From Trichobilharzia szidati (Eukaryota > Platyhelminthes > Trematoda > Strigeidida > Schistosomatidae): a stretch of DNA of 64,000 nt. Position numbers and translations under genes: made by a program. Below the pieces are notes generated by a model that saw nothing but the letters and a program-made list of their open reading frames with translations, was not told where the DNA came from and searched no databases. The DNA is taken from NCBI GenBank assembly GCA_944472155.2, contig OX235273.1, forward strand, positions 6,483,204 through 6,547,203, read 5' to 3'. Within the stretch, counting starts at the first letter, position 1, and each line of letters opens with the position of its first letter. Positions 54,690 through 64,000 of the stretch are shown piece by piece.

Positions 54690-55345
54690 GCTGGAGACAA
54701 TTCTGTCTGTCTCTCTCTTTTCGACGTAGAACTTTGCACATATGTGCGTCAGTTCAAGTCGCCATACTTCAACTCAGTACACAAAGCAGAAGAAGAAAGT
54801 AGGAGAAATGCATAATATAGACAGCAAACAGAGGTGTGAGACATAGGAATAGTAATAACGAAGAACAAAACAGTTTAATTGGAAATCATAAGTCACAAGG
54901 AGTGGATGCATCTGCGCCAGCCAGCCATTGAGAACGATTTTGAGCCATGTCACCAATTGTTTCCAACCATTGGTTTTTACCGTCCCGAGGACCCCAACCA
55001 ATCAGGAAGTCTACACCTTCCTACGTGGCTTAAACTAACTTAACTGTTGTGGATTTCATTGACTGATGCCATGTTTTCGTTTGACCAACTATGGCTCTTT
55101 TCCAACCTGACCCTATGTCAACTAACATTGCCCAGTGTCGAGGAAGGTGATGACTAGGCATACGTAACACATGTCCTAACCATCTCAGTCGATGTAGCTT
55201 CACAGTCTCGTCGACTGATTTCCCCTCCTTACCTAGAAATCGACGCCTAACCTTAATATTGCTCACTTCACATGGGAGATAAAACGCAAACACCTATGAT
55301 CAAAGACAGCTAATCTTTTCATGTCTTCCGCTCTCAATGGCTGAT
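54690..55345 (-). pseudogene. RTE/SR2-like LINE 3' end (family B), reverse
   Basis: Minus strand 55293-55030 encodes FAFYLPCEVSNIKVRRRFLG, KEGKSVDETVKLHRLRWLGH and VLRMPSHHLPRHWAM, then GQTKTWHQSMKSTTVKLV, the C-terminal WLGHVLRM motif of SR2-type LINEs. The 3' terminus (complement of TTCGACGTAGAACTTTGC) is at about 54718. It faces the forward copy at 54270 and another at 55345, so three family-B ends lie back to back. Confidence 0.75.
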
Positions 55346-55575
55346 TCGAAATCTTCGTTCTCAATGGCTGGCGCAGATGCATCCACTCCAATAAAAACTA
55401 TATTGTACTTCGATATTACTACTCTTCTTGTCTCATATCTCTGTTTCGAATATCTTTTTACTCTCTTCTCTTCCTTTGTGTGCTCCACAGACGGAGTGTG
55501 GCGACTTGAACTGCTGCACATCGGTGCAAAGTTCTATTTTGAAACCAATCATTCAGTTAGTCAGTTTTATTACTA
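55346..55575 (+). repeat. RTE/SR2-like LINE 3' terminal piece (family B), forward
   Basis: GACGGAGTGTGGCGACTTG, TGCACATCGGTGCAAAGTTC, TTGAAACCAATCATTCAG: the family-B 3' end in forward orientation, joined head-on to the reverse copy at 54690-55345. Confidence 0.7.
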
Positions 55576-55767
55576 TTATTATAATTTATCCATCCTTACC
55601 GAACTGTTTTCTTTTTATTGACCTTACTTAACAATCAGCTCATGTCATGAAATCCTATCACTAAAGAAAATGAATTCGCTCTATAAACAGACTCCTTTTA
55701 CAATCAATAATAACACCCAGTGCCGCCCAACTCAACCCCCCCCCCCCACCCAATGAATCGATCATAC
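55576..55767. other. No gene recognised; poly-C run
   Basis: Contains a run of C residues at about 55736-55748. Nothing else recognised. Confidence 0.5.
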
Positions 55768-56025
55768 CATAAAAATCAAAAGGTCAAGTCTAGCTTCAAT
55801 ATAGGCAAAAAGGTAAAGGTAAAAGGTTACAAAACAAATTCATACACTGTAACTGAGTACAGTTCACCTCACGTGAGAAGTTGAAATTTTACTATAACTG
55901 AGTTATACTCACAAAAGATAGTCAATCTTACACAGAAGAAGATAAGAATAATAACAATTATTATATGAGGGAAATTAGCAATAATAATAATAATAGTTCA
56001 CTGTATATAATAACAGTAAATCTTC

Positions 56026-56770
56026 AAATGAACTGTCGTCAAGATTTGACAGAATAGTTCTAAAATATTTGGGCGCCGAGTGAGAAGTAGACATTTGTAA
56101 AAAATTATATTTGTAAAATCTCAGCGATATTGAAATGAGTAATTCCAACGTTTCGTTCGGCAATCTGGTCAGAACTTCTTCAGGGAAATTAATCGAAATT
56201 AACATAACAGAGGTTTATATATAAAAAGGAACATCACTTGTTTTTGAAAATTTGTGCAATCATGAGTCATTCAAAAAGTATCAACAAGTATAATAAACAA
56301 AATTTTATGAGCTGTGATCAAAATTTGACCTCGGACTTACAAATATTGGTCTACCTTTGTTAAACACTTTAAACAGAGTGTGTATGTGTGTGTGTGGGTA
56401 AACAGTTGTAAAACATTTCTTAACGTCTCCATAAGAAGATATGGACAGTCGAGAATTTTGACCAAGTATTAATAATTAGTGATACATATCCATTTTTATT
56501 TATTAATAAGGATTTCCTATGCATCAGCTAACATCAAACCTTCATGTCCGTTCAAACTGTTAGTATCTAGAATTTTATGATTAGACGTATTTTCAAAATT
56601 ATGGTGTTTAGGATTAGAGTTTAGTTTAAGCACCCTGTCGGACTTATTGCTTTGCCTTCTTTCTGAAGATTGAGCTGCTTTATTCGACCTACTGGAGTTG
56701 TCAGGTGACTCGACAGCTACGGATTTAGGATATGCATTCTGTTGCAGACAACGGAGAGAAAACCCGATGA
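56026..56770 (-). mobile_element. Unclassified 745-bp insertion with 9-bp target duplication
   Basis: The insert is flanked by TAAATCTTC at 56017-56025 and 56771-56779; the inverted sister copy near 63660 has a single GGATCTTC site at that point. The minus strand is open from about 56739 to 56517 (ESPDNSSRSNKAAQSSERRQ, LDTNSLNGHEGLMLADA) and partly beyond, with no recognised domain. The far end has CTGAAGAAG...GAACGAAACG, a weak hammerhead-like motif. A 5'-truncated retroelement is likely, but its kind is unknown. Confidence 0.6.
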
Positions 56771-56779
56771 TAAATCTTC

Positions 56780-57665
56780 CTCTGCCTTGCTTGCTTACTG
56801 AAGCCAGTGTCCCTCAAGATGCAGTTCTCTCTGCTCCTCCTTCTCCTCTTTCTTCTTACTTTTTTACATATCTTGCCGTATTCGGGAAGAGATCGACTTT
56901 GTTAAATATCCTGAGGACCTTACTGTCTCGTCAACTGCTGATTACTTCCCGAGCTGACTGTTCTTACACTGACTGAATAACTTCCTGTCCGACATTAGCT
57001 TAGTGGGTCTTATGTTAAATCCCTTCAAATGTCAGACAGTTAATTTCACATTCAACAATAAAACGTGATCTTAACGAAATCATTAGTTGTCAAGATGCTT
57101 GTAGCTTAGAGGGCACTGATTTGGAGAATAAATCAAGAGTGAAATACATTGGTATAGTTCTATCCTCTCACCTTTCTTTGTTGGTCGATCATCCCATGCC
57201 CTGTCGATTTCTAAGAAAATGCTTTGTCTAACAATTCTACATTAAAAAGTTAAGACAGTCTGGAATTACTCAACCCTTACTTTTACAATCTGCTGTTAAC
57301 TCGTGCATATTACCCTGTGGTACTTTACTGCTACCTCACTCCACCATTCAAAAATGATTATGTCATATTGCGCAGGGTATTAAAGGTTGTCACAGTAGGG
57401 TAAGTTAGATCGTTACTACTGTAGACGATAGACACCTGAACTCATGTGAGAAAGGCTCCAAATCCATATTGTCTGACTCCCGGAAACACCCTCTGCATTC
57501 TCAACTCTCCCCGCCTTGCATCTCATCAGGTAGAGGAGTAGAAATCATTATAAAAGATGATATGCTCGTACAACCAAGTACAAAAAACTCAGTGATACCA
57601 TGTGTTTGCCCACGTTCTATGTGACGATAGAGAAAGTGTTAAGCGTGAAACTTATAATTGACTAT
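56780..57665 (+). pseudogene. CR1-like LINE RT C-terminal half (family C), forward
   Basis: Frames give PLPCLLTEASVPQDAVLSAP (RT box around the glycine-rich QG motif), then pieces around LTVSSTADYFPS, GLMLNPFKCQTVNFTFNNK, SQDACSLEGTDLENKSRVKY, IGIVLSSHLSLLVDHPMPCR, and the C-terminal region LNSCEKGSKSILSDSRKHPL. The catalytic YADD region is damaged. Several frameshifts and stops. Reverse sister copies lie at 62755-63700, 59575-60115 and 6905-7375. Confidence 0.75.
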
Positions 57666-57714
57666 GTTATTAGCAACGGCTCTTTTTATCCTCCCCCATT
57701 TGTAATATATGGTG

Positions 57715-57960
57715 ACATTAGTTACTAGTGTCCAATGAAAATATCCACTACAGTCCTACAGGAGGTCAATCGTGAGCCCGAATAATGCTCAGTGGTAACG
57801 TCTCTGACTGCAGCACTGCACTGGGTGACTCGGGTTCGAATCTCAGAAGGAGGGACATGAGTTCCTTCAAGGCTGACGAGTACCGGCTAGCACGAAACCT
57901 CAGTCCAAGGCTTCCTTCCATATCTCATAAGCACTGTTTTGAAATACAGTAAATTATTAT
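57715..57960 (+). repeat. tRNA-derived SINE2 with hammerhead region, forward
   Basis: Leader AGTTACTAGTGTCCAATG and CCTACAGGAGGTCAATCG, box A-like TGCTCAGTGGTAACG (57786-57800), box B GGGTTCGAATCTC (57832-57844), the hammerhead segment 57866-57911, and a tail ending in an ATT-rich run. Shares its layout with the reverse copy at 4501-4725. Confidence 0.78.
57866..57911 (+). ncRNA. Hammerhead-like ribozyme of SINE2, stem I damaged
   Basis: Core CTGACGA (57873-57879) fits CUGANGA; stem II GTAC/GCAC has one mismatch; GAAA 57894-57897; stem III ACCTCAGT has one mismatch; GTC then CAAGGC. A deletion relative to the 4507-4555 copy removed the GCCTTG strand of stem I, so folding is doubtful. Confidence 0.55.
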
Positions 57961-58129
57961 TATTACTATTAATAATCGTAAAATTAAAACATGACACCAA
58001 TCTACGATGTGTTTAACTATCGATTTTAACGCCACTAGACTGTTGTCTGTCTGGTTTAAGGTCCTCAAGATGCTGAGAGTCAATCGTTAGTCAATAAGTC
58101 TGAGTAAATGGGCATGTGGTGAAATGACA
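57961..58129. other. No gene recognised
   Basis: Short spacer with no supported feature. Confidence 0.4.
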
Positions 58130-59190
58130 TGAAATTGTCTGACTGACTGACTGGTTTCAATATAGAACTTTGCAGAGACGTGAAGCAGTTCCAGTTGCCA
58201 ATCTCCCTCGATGTAGCACACAAAGCAAGAGAAGAGAGTAAAGACACTTTCATCAATTATCTCCAGCCATCATCGGTTCTCATTATCCCGAGGACCTCAA
58301 CCAGTCAGTCAGGCAAATGGGTAGTCTACACCTCCCTTCGTCGCTGGCTGGCTGGCTAGGTGGTTTAAACTGACTATTGTGGATTTGATTGAGTGGTGAA
58401 GCCATGTTTTGGTTTGACCACCAACTACTAGCTCTTCTTCAACCTGACCCTACGTCAGCTAACATTGCCTGTTGTCGACGAAGGCTACGGTTAGGCATCA
58501 ATGTAACTTCACAGCCTCATCTATTGATTTCTTCTCCTTAACTAGCACTAGACCGAAGCCTAACCTCAATATTACTCACCTCATTATACCACTTTACACG
58601 GGAGATAGAACTCAGGCACATATGTCTTCCACTTTCAGTGACCATGTCTCGCAGACAGCCATAAAGGAGAACGAAGTGGACTGCTGAGCAGTACACACGC
58701 CCTTAGATCGACAGCCAGCCGGATATCACGTCTACTAGACCTGAGACGGCGTAAACTGGCATACGAGAAACTAGCCTTCTGTATCCGTGCTGAGATTTCG
58801 TCAGCGATCAACCCTCTAGTGTTGTCTGATGCAACTTCCCAAATAAGTGAATTGGTCAACACGCCCTACCACTTCATTCCATATTTCTAAGCTAGGAGTT
58901 AGTCAATGTAGTCCAGTCCTGTAACCTGATCATCTTACATTTGGCGGGAGCGAGTCACATACCGAACATTCGAAGATTGCAGCTCAAGGTGTTCGGAAGA
59001 CTATGCTCTATTTTGTCAGCGTCTTCTCCCAGGTGGGTGGACAAGTATTATGTGCATATTCTAAGTCAACGACATTATTCCCTGGTGGTAACAAGTCAAT
59101 CCCTGCGTCTCTGAAGTGAGTTACGGTGAAGTCCATTAGTACATCTATGATGAAATTGAAGGAGAACGGAACGAACTGCTGAAATGATAC
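58130..59190 (-). pseudogene. RTE/SR2-like LINE RT C-terminal half (family B), reverse
   Basis: The longest family-B copy. On the minus strand: FRDAGIDLLPPGNNVVDLEY followed by AHNT where the catalytic YADD should be, LTPSLEIWNEVVGRVDQF, GLIADEISARIQKASFSYAS, LRRLRSSRRDIRL, then a decayed C-terminal region and the 3' end (complement of GACTGGTTTCAATATAGAAC) at 58148. Loss of the catalytic aspartates plus frameshifts make it inactive. Confidence 0.8.
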
Positions 59191-59574
59191 AAAATAATAA
59201 TAATTATAATTCGCTTTATTCCAAAATAGTACTTGTGATACAGAATAGAATTCTCAGCATTTTTACTACAGTATTGCATCCAGTTAGTAAATTATCAATA
59301 AATAGAATTCTAAATAGATTAAGGAAATCTCAGTTCATTATGACAACAACATATTGACATGTCGGTAGCAAAGCCAACGTTGAACAGTGTTTGAATGTGT
59401 TAGAAAAGTAGGTTCTGTCATATTTACTGGCGTAAGCGGAAGAAAGAAACAAAGCAGCACATAACGGAAAACAAGAGAGAGAGAGAAAAGGAAAAGAAAG
59501 AAAGAAGAAAACGTTGTACCTATAAATGATATGAGTTGGAAAGACGAGGTCCAGTTGTTCTACTGACTATTCAA
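59191..59574. other. No gene recognised; purine tract
   Basis: AT-rich spacer with an A/G-only tract at about 59470-59512. Confidence 0.5.
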
Positions 59575-60115
59575 TGAAGTATAGGTGTCACACCTAATGC
59601 TTTCTTCATCACACAGAACACGAGCTAAGTAGGGTATGGTTGAGTTTTTTGTACTTGCTGATGCGAGCATATAGTTTTCTATATAGGCTTCTGGTTTTAC
59701 CTGATGAGATGCAAGGGGAGAGTTGTGAGTGAAGAGGGTGGTGTGAGTTAGACAGAATGGATTTAGCCCATTTTTCACATGAGTCCATGTGCCTGTCAAC
59801 CAGAATATTAACAAGCTGGTTAAGTGGCACGTTGCTTACCCTGATGACAACCTTTAACATCCTGCGTAATATGTTATAGTCTTTTTTCAGTAGCCCGGGA
59901 AAAACTAAGCGGGGAACAATAGAGAATAATAGGCAGAATGCGAGAGTTAACGAATTGTAGGAGTAAGGGTTGGGTTATACCAGAATGTCTTAACTTCTTG
60001 ATGTAGAAGGTAAGACGGAATATTTTCTTAGAAATCGTCAAGATATGAGACTACCAGGAAAGATCAGCACATAGAATGATCGTTGTAAGCAGCCTCAGAT
60101 GCCTTCACTTATTCA
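59575..60115 (-). pseudogene. CR1-like LINE C-terminus (family C), reverse
   Basis: Minus strand 59860-59609 encodes MLKVVIRVSNVPLNQLVNIL, DRHMDSCEKWAKSILSNSHH and PLHSQLSPCISSGKTRS, the family-C C-terminus, with upstream broken pieces to about 60110 (complement of CTTCTTGATGTAGAAGG). No RT core. Confidence 0.65.
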
Positions 60116-60611
60116 TTCATTCATTCTGATGATTATTAGATTCGCTGAGGAATCCTCATTTTCTCTACTCAAAACTACCTTTATGTATACTTACCTTTTT
60201 GAAATGTAGCAATATTGAATGGGTAATTCATTTCAAAGCAATTCATTCAGGACATACAGTCACACATACACACACATACACACACGCACACTGATTCCTG
60301 TTGATCCGATGTAGCATTGTTCTCTCTCTTTCTATTCAACTTTCTTCATAGTGTGTGATCATTGATTTTAGCTATACAATGTTTTCCATTTTTTTTTGAC
60401 TCTACGCCTAACTGACATCATGTGAGATGAGATGAAAAAGTGAAACGTGAGTGAACAGGATTATATACAAACTTGAAAGTCTCTAGTTACTTACTTACTT
60501 GCTTAGTTAGTTAGTTAGTTAGCTTGTTTTGATTTGATCGATTAAATTGTTTATCAATATGTGAGAAGGCATTTATAATTTTAAGTAATATGTTTTAAGG
60601 GTGGCGAGGGG
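60116..60611. other. No gene recognised; simple repeats
   Basis: Holds TTCA (60110-60125), ACAC (60258-60292) and ACTT/TTAG (60487-60521) microsatellites. No gene. Confidence 0.55.
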
Positions 60612-61435
60612 ATGTCTGTCTGTCTGTTTTCGACATAGAACTTTGCACCGATGTGCGGCAGTTCAAGTCGCCACACTCCCTTCATGTAGCACACAAAGCA
60701 AGAGGAGAAATGCATAATAAAGACAGTAAACAGAGGTGTGAGACAAAGGAATAGTAATAACGAAGAACAAAACAGTTTCATTGGAAATCATAAGTCACAA
60801 GGAGTGGATGCATCTGCGCCAACCATTGAGAACGATTTTGAGCCATGTCACCAATTGTTTCCAACCATTGGTTTTTACCGTCCCGAGGACCCCAACCATC
60901 AGGAAGTCTACACCTTCCTACGTGACTGGCTTAAACTAACTGTTGTAGATTTCATTGACTGATGAAGCCATGTTTTGGTTTGACCGCCGCTAGCTCTTTT
61001 CCAGTCTGACTCTATGTCAGCTAACATTGCCCGTTGTCGAGGAAGGCGATGACTAGGCATACGTAACACATGTCCTAACCATCTCAGTCGATGTAATTTC
61101 ACAGTCTCGTCGACTGATTTCCCCTCCTTACCTAGCACTCGACACCTAACCTCAATATTGCTCACCTTATTATACCACTTCACGCGGGAGATAGAACGCA
61201 GACACCTATGATCGAAGACAGCTAATCTTTTCATGTCTTCCGCTCTCAATGACCAGGTCTCACAGCCATAAAGGAGGACGGAGCGGACTGATGAGCAGTA
61301 CACACGCCCTTTGGTCGATAGTCAGATATCACGTCTACTAAGCCAGAGACGGCGTAAACTGGCATATGCGAAACTAGCCCTCTGTATTCGTGCTGAGATT
61401 TCGTCAGCGATCAACCCGTTGGGTCTCTGGATGGT
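60612..61435 (-). pseudogene. RTE/SR2-like LINE C-terminus and 3' end (family B), reverse
   Basis: The best-preserved family-B C-terminus: minus strand 61303-60908 is open for 131 codons, MYCSSVRSVLLYGCETWSLR, AEDMKRLAVFDHRCLRSISR, VSNIEVRCRVLGKEGKSVDE, VKLHRLRWLGHVLRMPSHRL, RASGGQTKTWLHQSMKST. Upstream (to 61435) NPNGLIADEISARIQ-type sequence is recognisable. The 3' end lies in a GTCT run near 60615. No RT core; 5'-truncated. Confidence 0.82.
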
Positions 61436-61469
61436 TTAATATGTCCCATTAATTAGTGTGAAAGGATAC

Positions 61470-61855
61470 ATTATTATTATTATTCCCTCGGGTTCCGAGT
61501 GGAACATAGGACTTCAATATCACGTCTCCACTTTATTCGATTCTCTGTAGTTCTCTTCAGCTGTTCATAATCTCTGATCTCTTCCTCACATAATTTCCTC
61601 CATATCACCTTCGAACCCACACCCCACTCATCGTTTCCCATTTGGATTCCACTTGAACGATGGCCTGGCTAACGCGCAACGTCATTCGACGACGGTCTCC
61701 TCCCATTCCATCTCCATTTTTTCTCCTACATATTTGTTTAACGATAGATTCTTGGTTTGTTTTGTTGCCAGAATTTCTTGTTGCTAATTCTTTCTGACCA
61801 GCCTTCCACTTGATCTTCAATATGTAGAGTGAAGGTGTCTACCTAGACTACTGAC
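61470..61855 (-). pseudogene. RTE-like LINE 3' end (family A), reverse
   Basis: Starts with a TTA run and the complement of CCGAGGGAATAAT, then GTTCCGAGTGGAACATAGGAC. The minus strand 61820-61605 is open for 71 codons (KELATRNSGNKTNQESIVKQ, ICRRKNGDGMGGDRRRMTLR), matching in part the KQICRKKWRWIG stretch of 2250-2300 in a shifted frame. Confidence 0.7.
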
Positions 61856-61989
61856 ATGATAATGACATTGGCAAGTAGACAATCGGTCAGAAAGATGCTA
61901 GCAAGCTGTAGAGGCTTGTGGAATTATAGTCTATCAACCAGATCTCTATGTAGAGAAGCAAATTGATGATAGCTATGAATCTATAATAA

Positions 61990-62650
61990 TAAAATATAAT
62001 AATAATAGTTGGTTACAGGATTTCATCATGAGCTGACATCGATTAGAGAAACATTGGAAAACCAACAGGGAGTACTGAACAGCTAGCTGTTTCCTCCCAC
62101 TAGTTTGAGACTCTTCATCAGTACTCACCCACCGACAGGGTTCGAACCCAGCACCTTCTGGTTCCAAGGCGAGCTAGATCGTAGACCATTAAGCCACTCA
62201 CTAGGACACGATCCAATGGCCCGTGAGATGCTCACCAGAGACTGGCCCTATTCAGGTAGGTAGGTAGTTACCTGCCGTTCTAGTGGGAAGTCGTGACCAG
62301 TAGGGTGCAACAGGTCGGGTGTGAGGACAATTACTCACCGAAGACATTGGCTAGCGCCAGTCGCGCTATGTCGTGAATTGGCAGAAGTTGGAATTCATGG
62401 ACTGGCCATCGGATTGGGTCCCAGTGGCTTAATGGTCTACGAGCTAACTCATCTTGAAGCCAGAATGATCTGGGTTTGAACCCTTTCGGTGGGTGAGTAC
62501 TGATGAAAAGTCTCAAACCAGAGGGAGGAAACAGCTAGCTGTCCAGTACTCCCTGTGGTTGGTTTTCCAATGATTCTCTAACTGATGTTAGCTCATGATG
62601 AAATCCTGTAACCAATCAATCAAAAATTCCTACAAACCAATACTTGAATA
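61990..62650. repeat. Palindromic Smα-like hammerhead composite: reverse SINE, leader, forward SINE
   Basis: 62008-62225 is a reverse SINE: tail, ribozyme relict with GAAA, box B (complement of GTTCGAACCC at about 62140), head. At 62230 GAGATGCTCACCAGAGACTGG opens the leader (to 62400), then a forward SINE begins with box A-like TGGCTTAATGG, box B GGTTTGAACCC, the eroded hammerhead 62497-62550 and the tail ending CCAATACTTGAATA. The arms of about 215 bases can pair over the leader. The same head-to-head plan is at 2740-3290 and, without leader, at 52026-52330. Confidence 0.82.
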
Positions 62651-62754
62651 ATATTCGTATTAATAACACAAAATTATAAGATAATAGGAATAGAGTCACC
62701 AGAAAATTACAAATATGGCAGAACGACTGAGCAATTTTTCATGCTAATTACTCA

Positions 62755-63700
62755 ATAATTCCTAAGTTTCACGCTTAACACTTTGTCTATCGTCACATAG
62801 AACGTGGGCAAATACAGGGTATCGTTGAGGCTTTGTACTTGGTTGTACGAGCATATAATCTTTTATAATGAGTTCTACTCCTCTACCTGATGAGGTGCAA
62901 GGCGGGGAGAGTTGAGAATGCACAGGGTGTTATTGGGAATCAGACAATATGGATTTGGAGCCTTTCTCACATGAGTTCAGGTGTCTACGGTCTACAGTAG
63001 TAACGATCTGGCTTCCCCTACTGTGACAACCTTTAATACCCTTCAGAATATGACATAGTCGTTTTTGAGTGTTAGCCCGGGGAAGACTAAGGTGGAGTGG
63101 AGTAGAGCAGTAAAGTACCACAGGGTAATATGCACGCGTTAACAGCAGATGGTAATAGTAAAGGTTGAGTAATTCCAGACTGTCTTAACTTCTTAATGTA
63201 GAATGTTAGACAAAGCATTTTCTTAGAAATCGACAGGGCATGGGATGATCGACCAACAAAGAAAGGTGAGAGGATAGAACTATATCAAGGTATTTTACGC
63301 TTGATTTATTCTCCAAATCAGTGCCCTCTAAGCTACAAGCATCCTGAGAACTAATGATTTCGATAAGATCACATTTATTGTTGAAGGTGAAATTAACTGT
63401 TGGACATTTGAAGGGATTTAACATAAGACCCACTAAGCTAATGTCGGACAGAAAGTTATTCAGTCAGTGTAAGAACAGTCAGCTCGGGAAGTGATCAGCA
63501 ATTGACGAGACAGTAAGGTCCTCCTCATCATATTTAACAAAGTCGATTTCTTCCCGAATATAAGGTAAGTCATGTAAAAAGAAAGAAAAAAGAGGCGAAG
63601 GAGCAGAGAGAACAACACCTTGAGGGACACCGGCTTCAGTAAACAAGCAAGACAAAGGAAGATCCACCATTATTATATACAGTGAACTTTTATTATTACT
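62755..63700 (-). pseudogene. CR1-like LINE RT C-terminal half (family C), reverse
   Basis: Minus strand: PLSCLFTEAGVPQGVVLSAP, FFLHDLPYIREEIDFVKY followed by DEED in place of the ADD catalytic box (a small insertion), LTVSSIADHFPS, GLMLNPFKCPTVNFTFNNK, SQDACSLEGTDLENKSSVKY, LSSHLSLLVDHPMPCRFLRK, and after a frameshift YCSTPLHLSLPRANTQKRLC, HILKGIKGCHSRGSQIVTTV and LNSCEKGSKSILSDSQ. It forms the coding part of the right arm of the large inverted repeat. Confidence 0.8.
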
Positions 63701-64000
63701 ACTATTATTATTCTTATCTTCTACTGTGTAAGACGGACTGCCTTTTGTGAGTATAACTCGGTTATAATAAAATTTCAATTTAGTGTCTTAACTCATTTCA
63801 TTATTTGATTTGATTATATTCTGATTATGAGTCATCGTTCAATATCTCACAGTATTAAATTTTTTCACACTTATATGCTAATTATTTATTATGATAACAT
63901 CAGGTGAACTGTACTCAGTTACAGTGTATGAATTTCTTTTGTAACCTTTTACCTTTACCTTTTTGCCTATATTGACGCTAGACTTGACCTTTTGATTTTT
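63701..64000 (-). repeat. Right arm end of the large inverted repeat, cut by the window edge
   Basis: The last 100 bases are the complement of 55768-55870 and carry the same CTTTTACCTTTACC repeat. About 90 bases near 63790-63880 have no counterpart in the left arm. No coding region is visible. Confidence 0.75.

Larger units (their letters stand above)
55768..57665 (+). repeat. Left arm of a large inverted repeat (partner 62755-64000)
   Basis: AAAAATCAAAAGGTCAAGTC at 55768 is the complement of the window's last bases; similarity continues through GTTACAAAA, ACTGTAACTGAGTACAGTTC, GAGTTATACTCACAAAAG and the family-C LINE coding part. The left arm carries a 745-base insert (56026-56770), the right arm about 90 extra bases. 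The full extent is cut by the window edge. Confidence 0.8.

Noticed and set aside
56130..56215. Hammerhead ribozyme on the minus strand
   Set aside because: CTGAAGAA, a GTTC/GAAC stem and GAAAC are in the right order, but there is an extra base in the core, no proper stem III and no cleavage triplet.

Overview
This window looks like a repeat-packed intergenic and intronic stretch of a schistosome (blood fluke) nuclear genome. The case rests on Smα-type SINE-like repeats with tRNA-like pol III boxes and a hammerhead-ribozyme fold; on a mixture of CR1-like, RTE/SR2-like, R2-like, Penelope-like, BEL/Pao and Ty3/gypsy elements typical of schistosomes; and on a host gene whose first introns are only 37-53 bp, a known schistosome habit. 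The species cannot be fixed from the sequence. I found no rRNA, no free-standing tRNA gene, no CRISPR array and no bacterial sequence. One 498-base assembly gap lies at 13552-14049.

Layout. 1-8.4 kb: a 1-kb palindromic foldback element, an RTE-like LINE remnant, several hammerhead SINE copies (one tandem, head-to-tail), Penelope-like RT and GIY-YIG remnants and a fully consensus hammerhead at 4806-4850. 8.4-12.85 kb: a young, nearly intact Ty3/gypsy element with identical 292-bp LTRs, a 4-bp target duplication and one in-frame TGA in gag. 12.9-16 kb: empty sequence, the gap, and an old SR1/CR1 remnant split by a second foldback arm. 16-22.5 kb: a decayed CR1-like LINE (copy 1), itself carrying a SINE and a 0.75-kb foreign insert. 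22.5-35.5 kb: a second copy of the same LINE with open ORF1 and ORF2 (EEP endonuclease plus RT, 1033 residues); its ORF1 is cut by a 7.5-kb R2-like element with a complete 1273-residue ORF (C2H2 finger, two Myb-like regions, RT, CCHC, restriction-like endonuclease). Its 3' end is a 145-bp x4 tandem repeat. 35.5-40.7 kb: near-identical direct and inverted duplicates of pieces of copy 1, plus an unclassified noncoding repeat family. 41-43.9 kb: a broken BEL/Pao fragment and a 0.9-kb inverted repeat.

46.47-54.1 kb holds the only host gene I can support: a plus-strand gene for a low-complexity, coiled-coil protein. It has five short 5' exons, a 5-kb intron filled with nested LINEs and SINEs, and a long 3' coding block ending at a splice donor, so the gene continues downstream. 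54.2-64 kb is a mosaic of RTE/SR2-like and CR1-like 3' ends in both orientations, hammerhead SINEs, and a large inverted repeat running off the right edge.

The most notable theme is the density of self-cleaving-ribozyme-like motifs: two separate tRNA-headed repeat families with hammerhead geometry, one keeping a perfect consensus core and the other sharing a C3-to-A change, arranged in tandem and in head-to-head palindromes.
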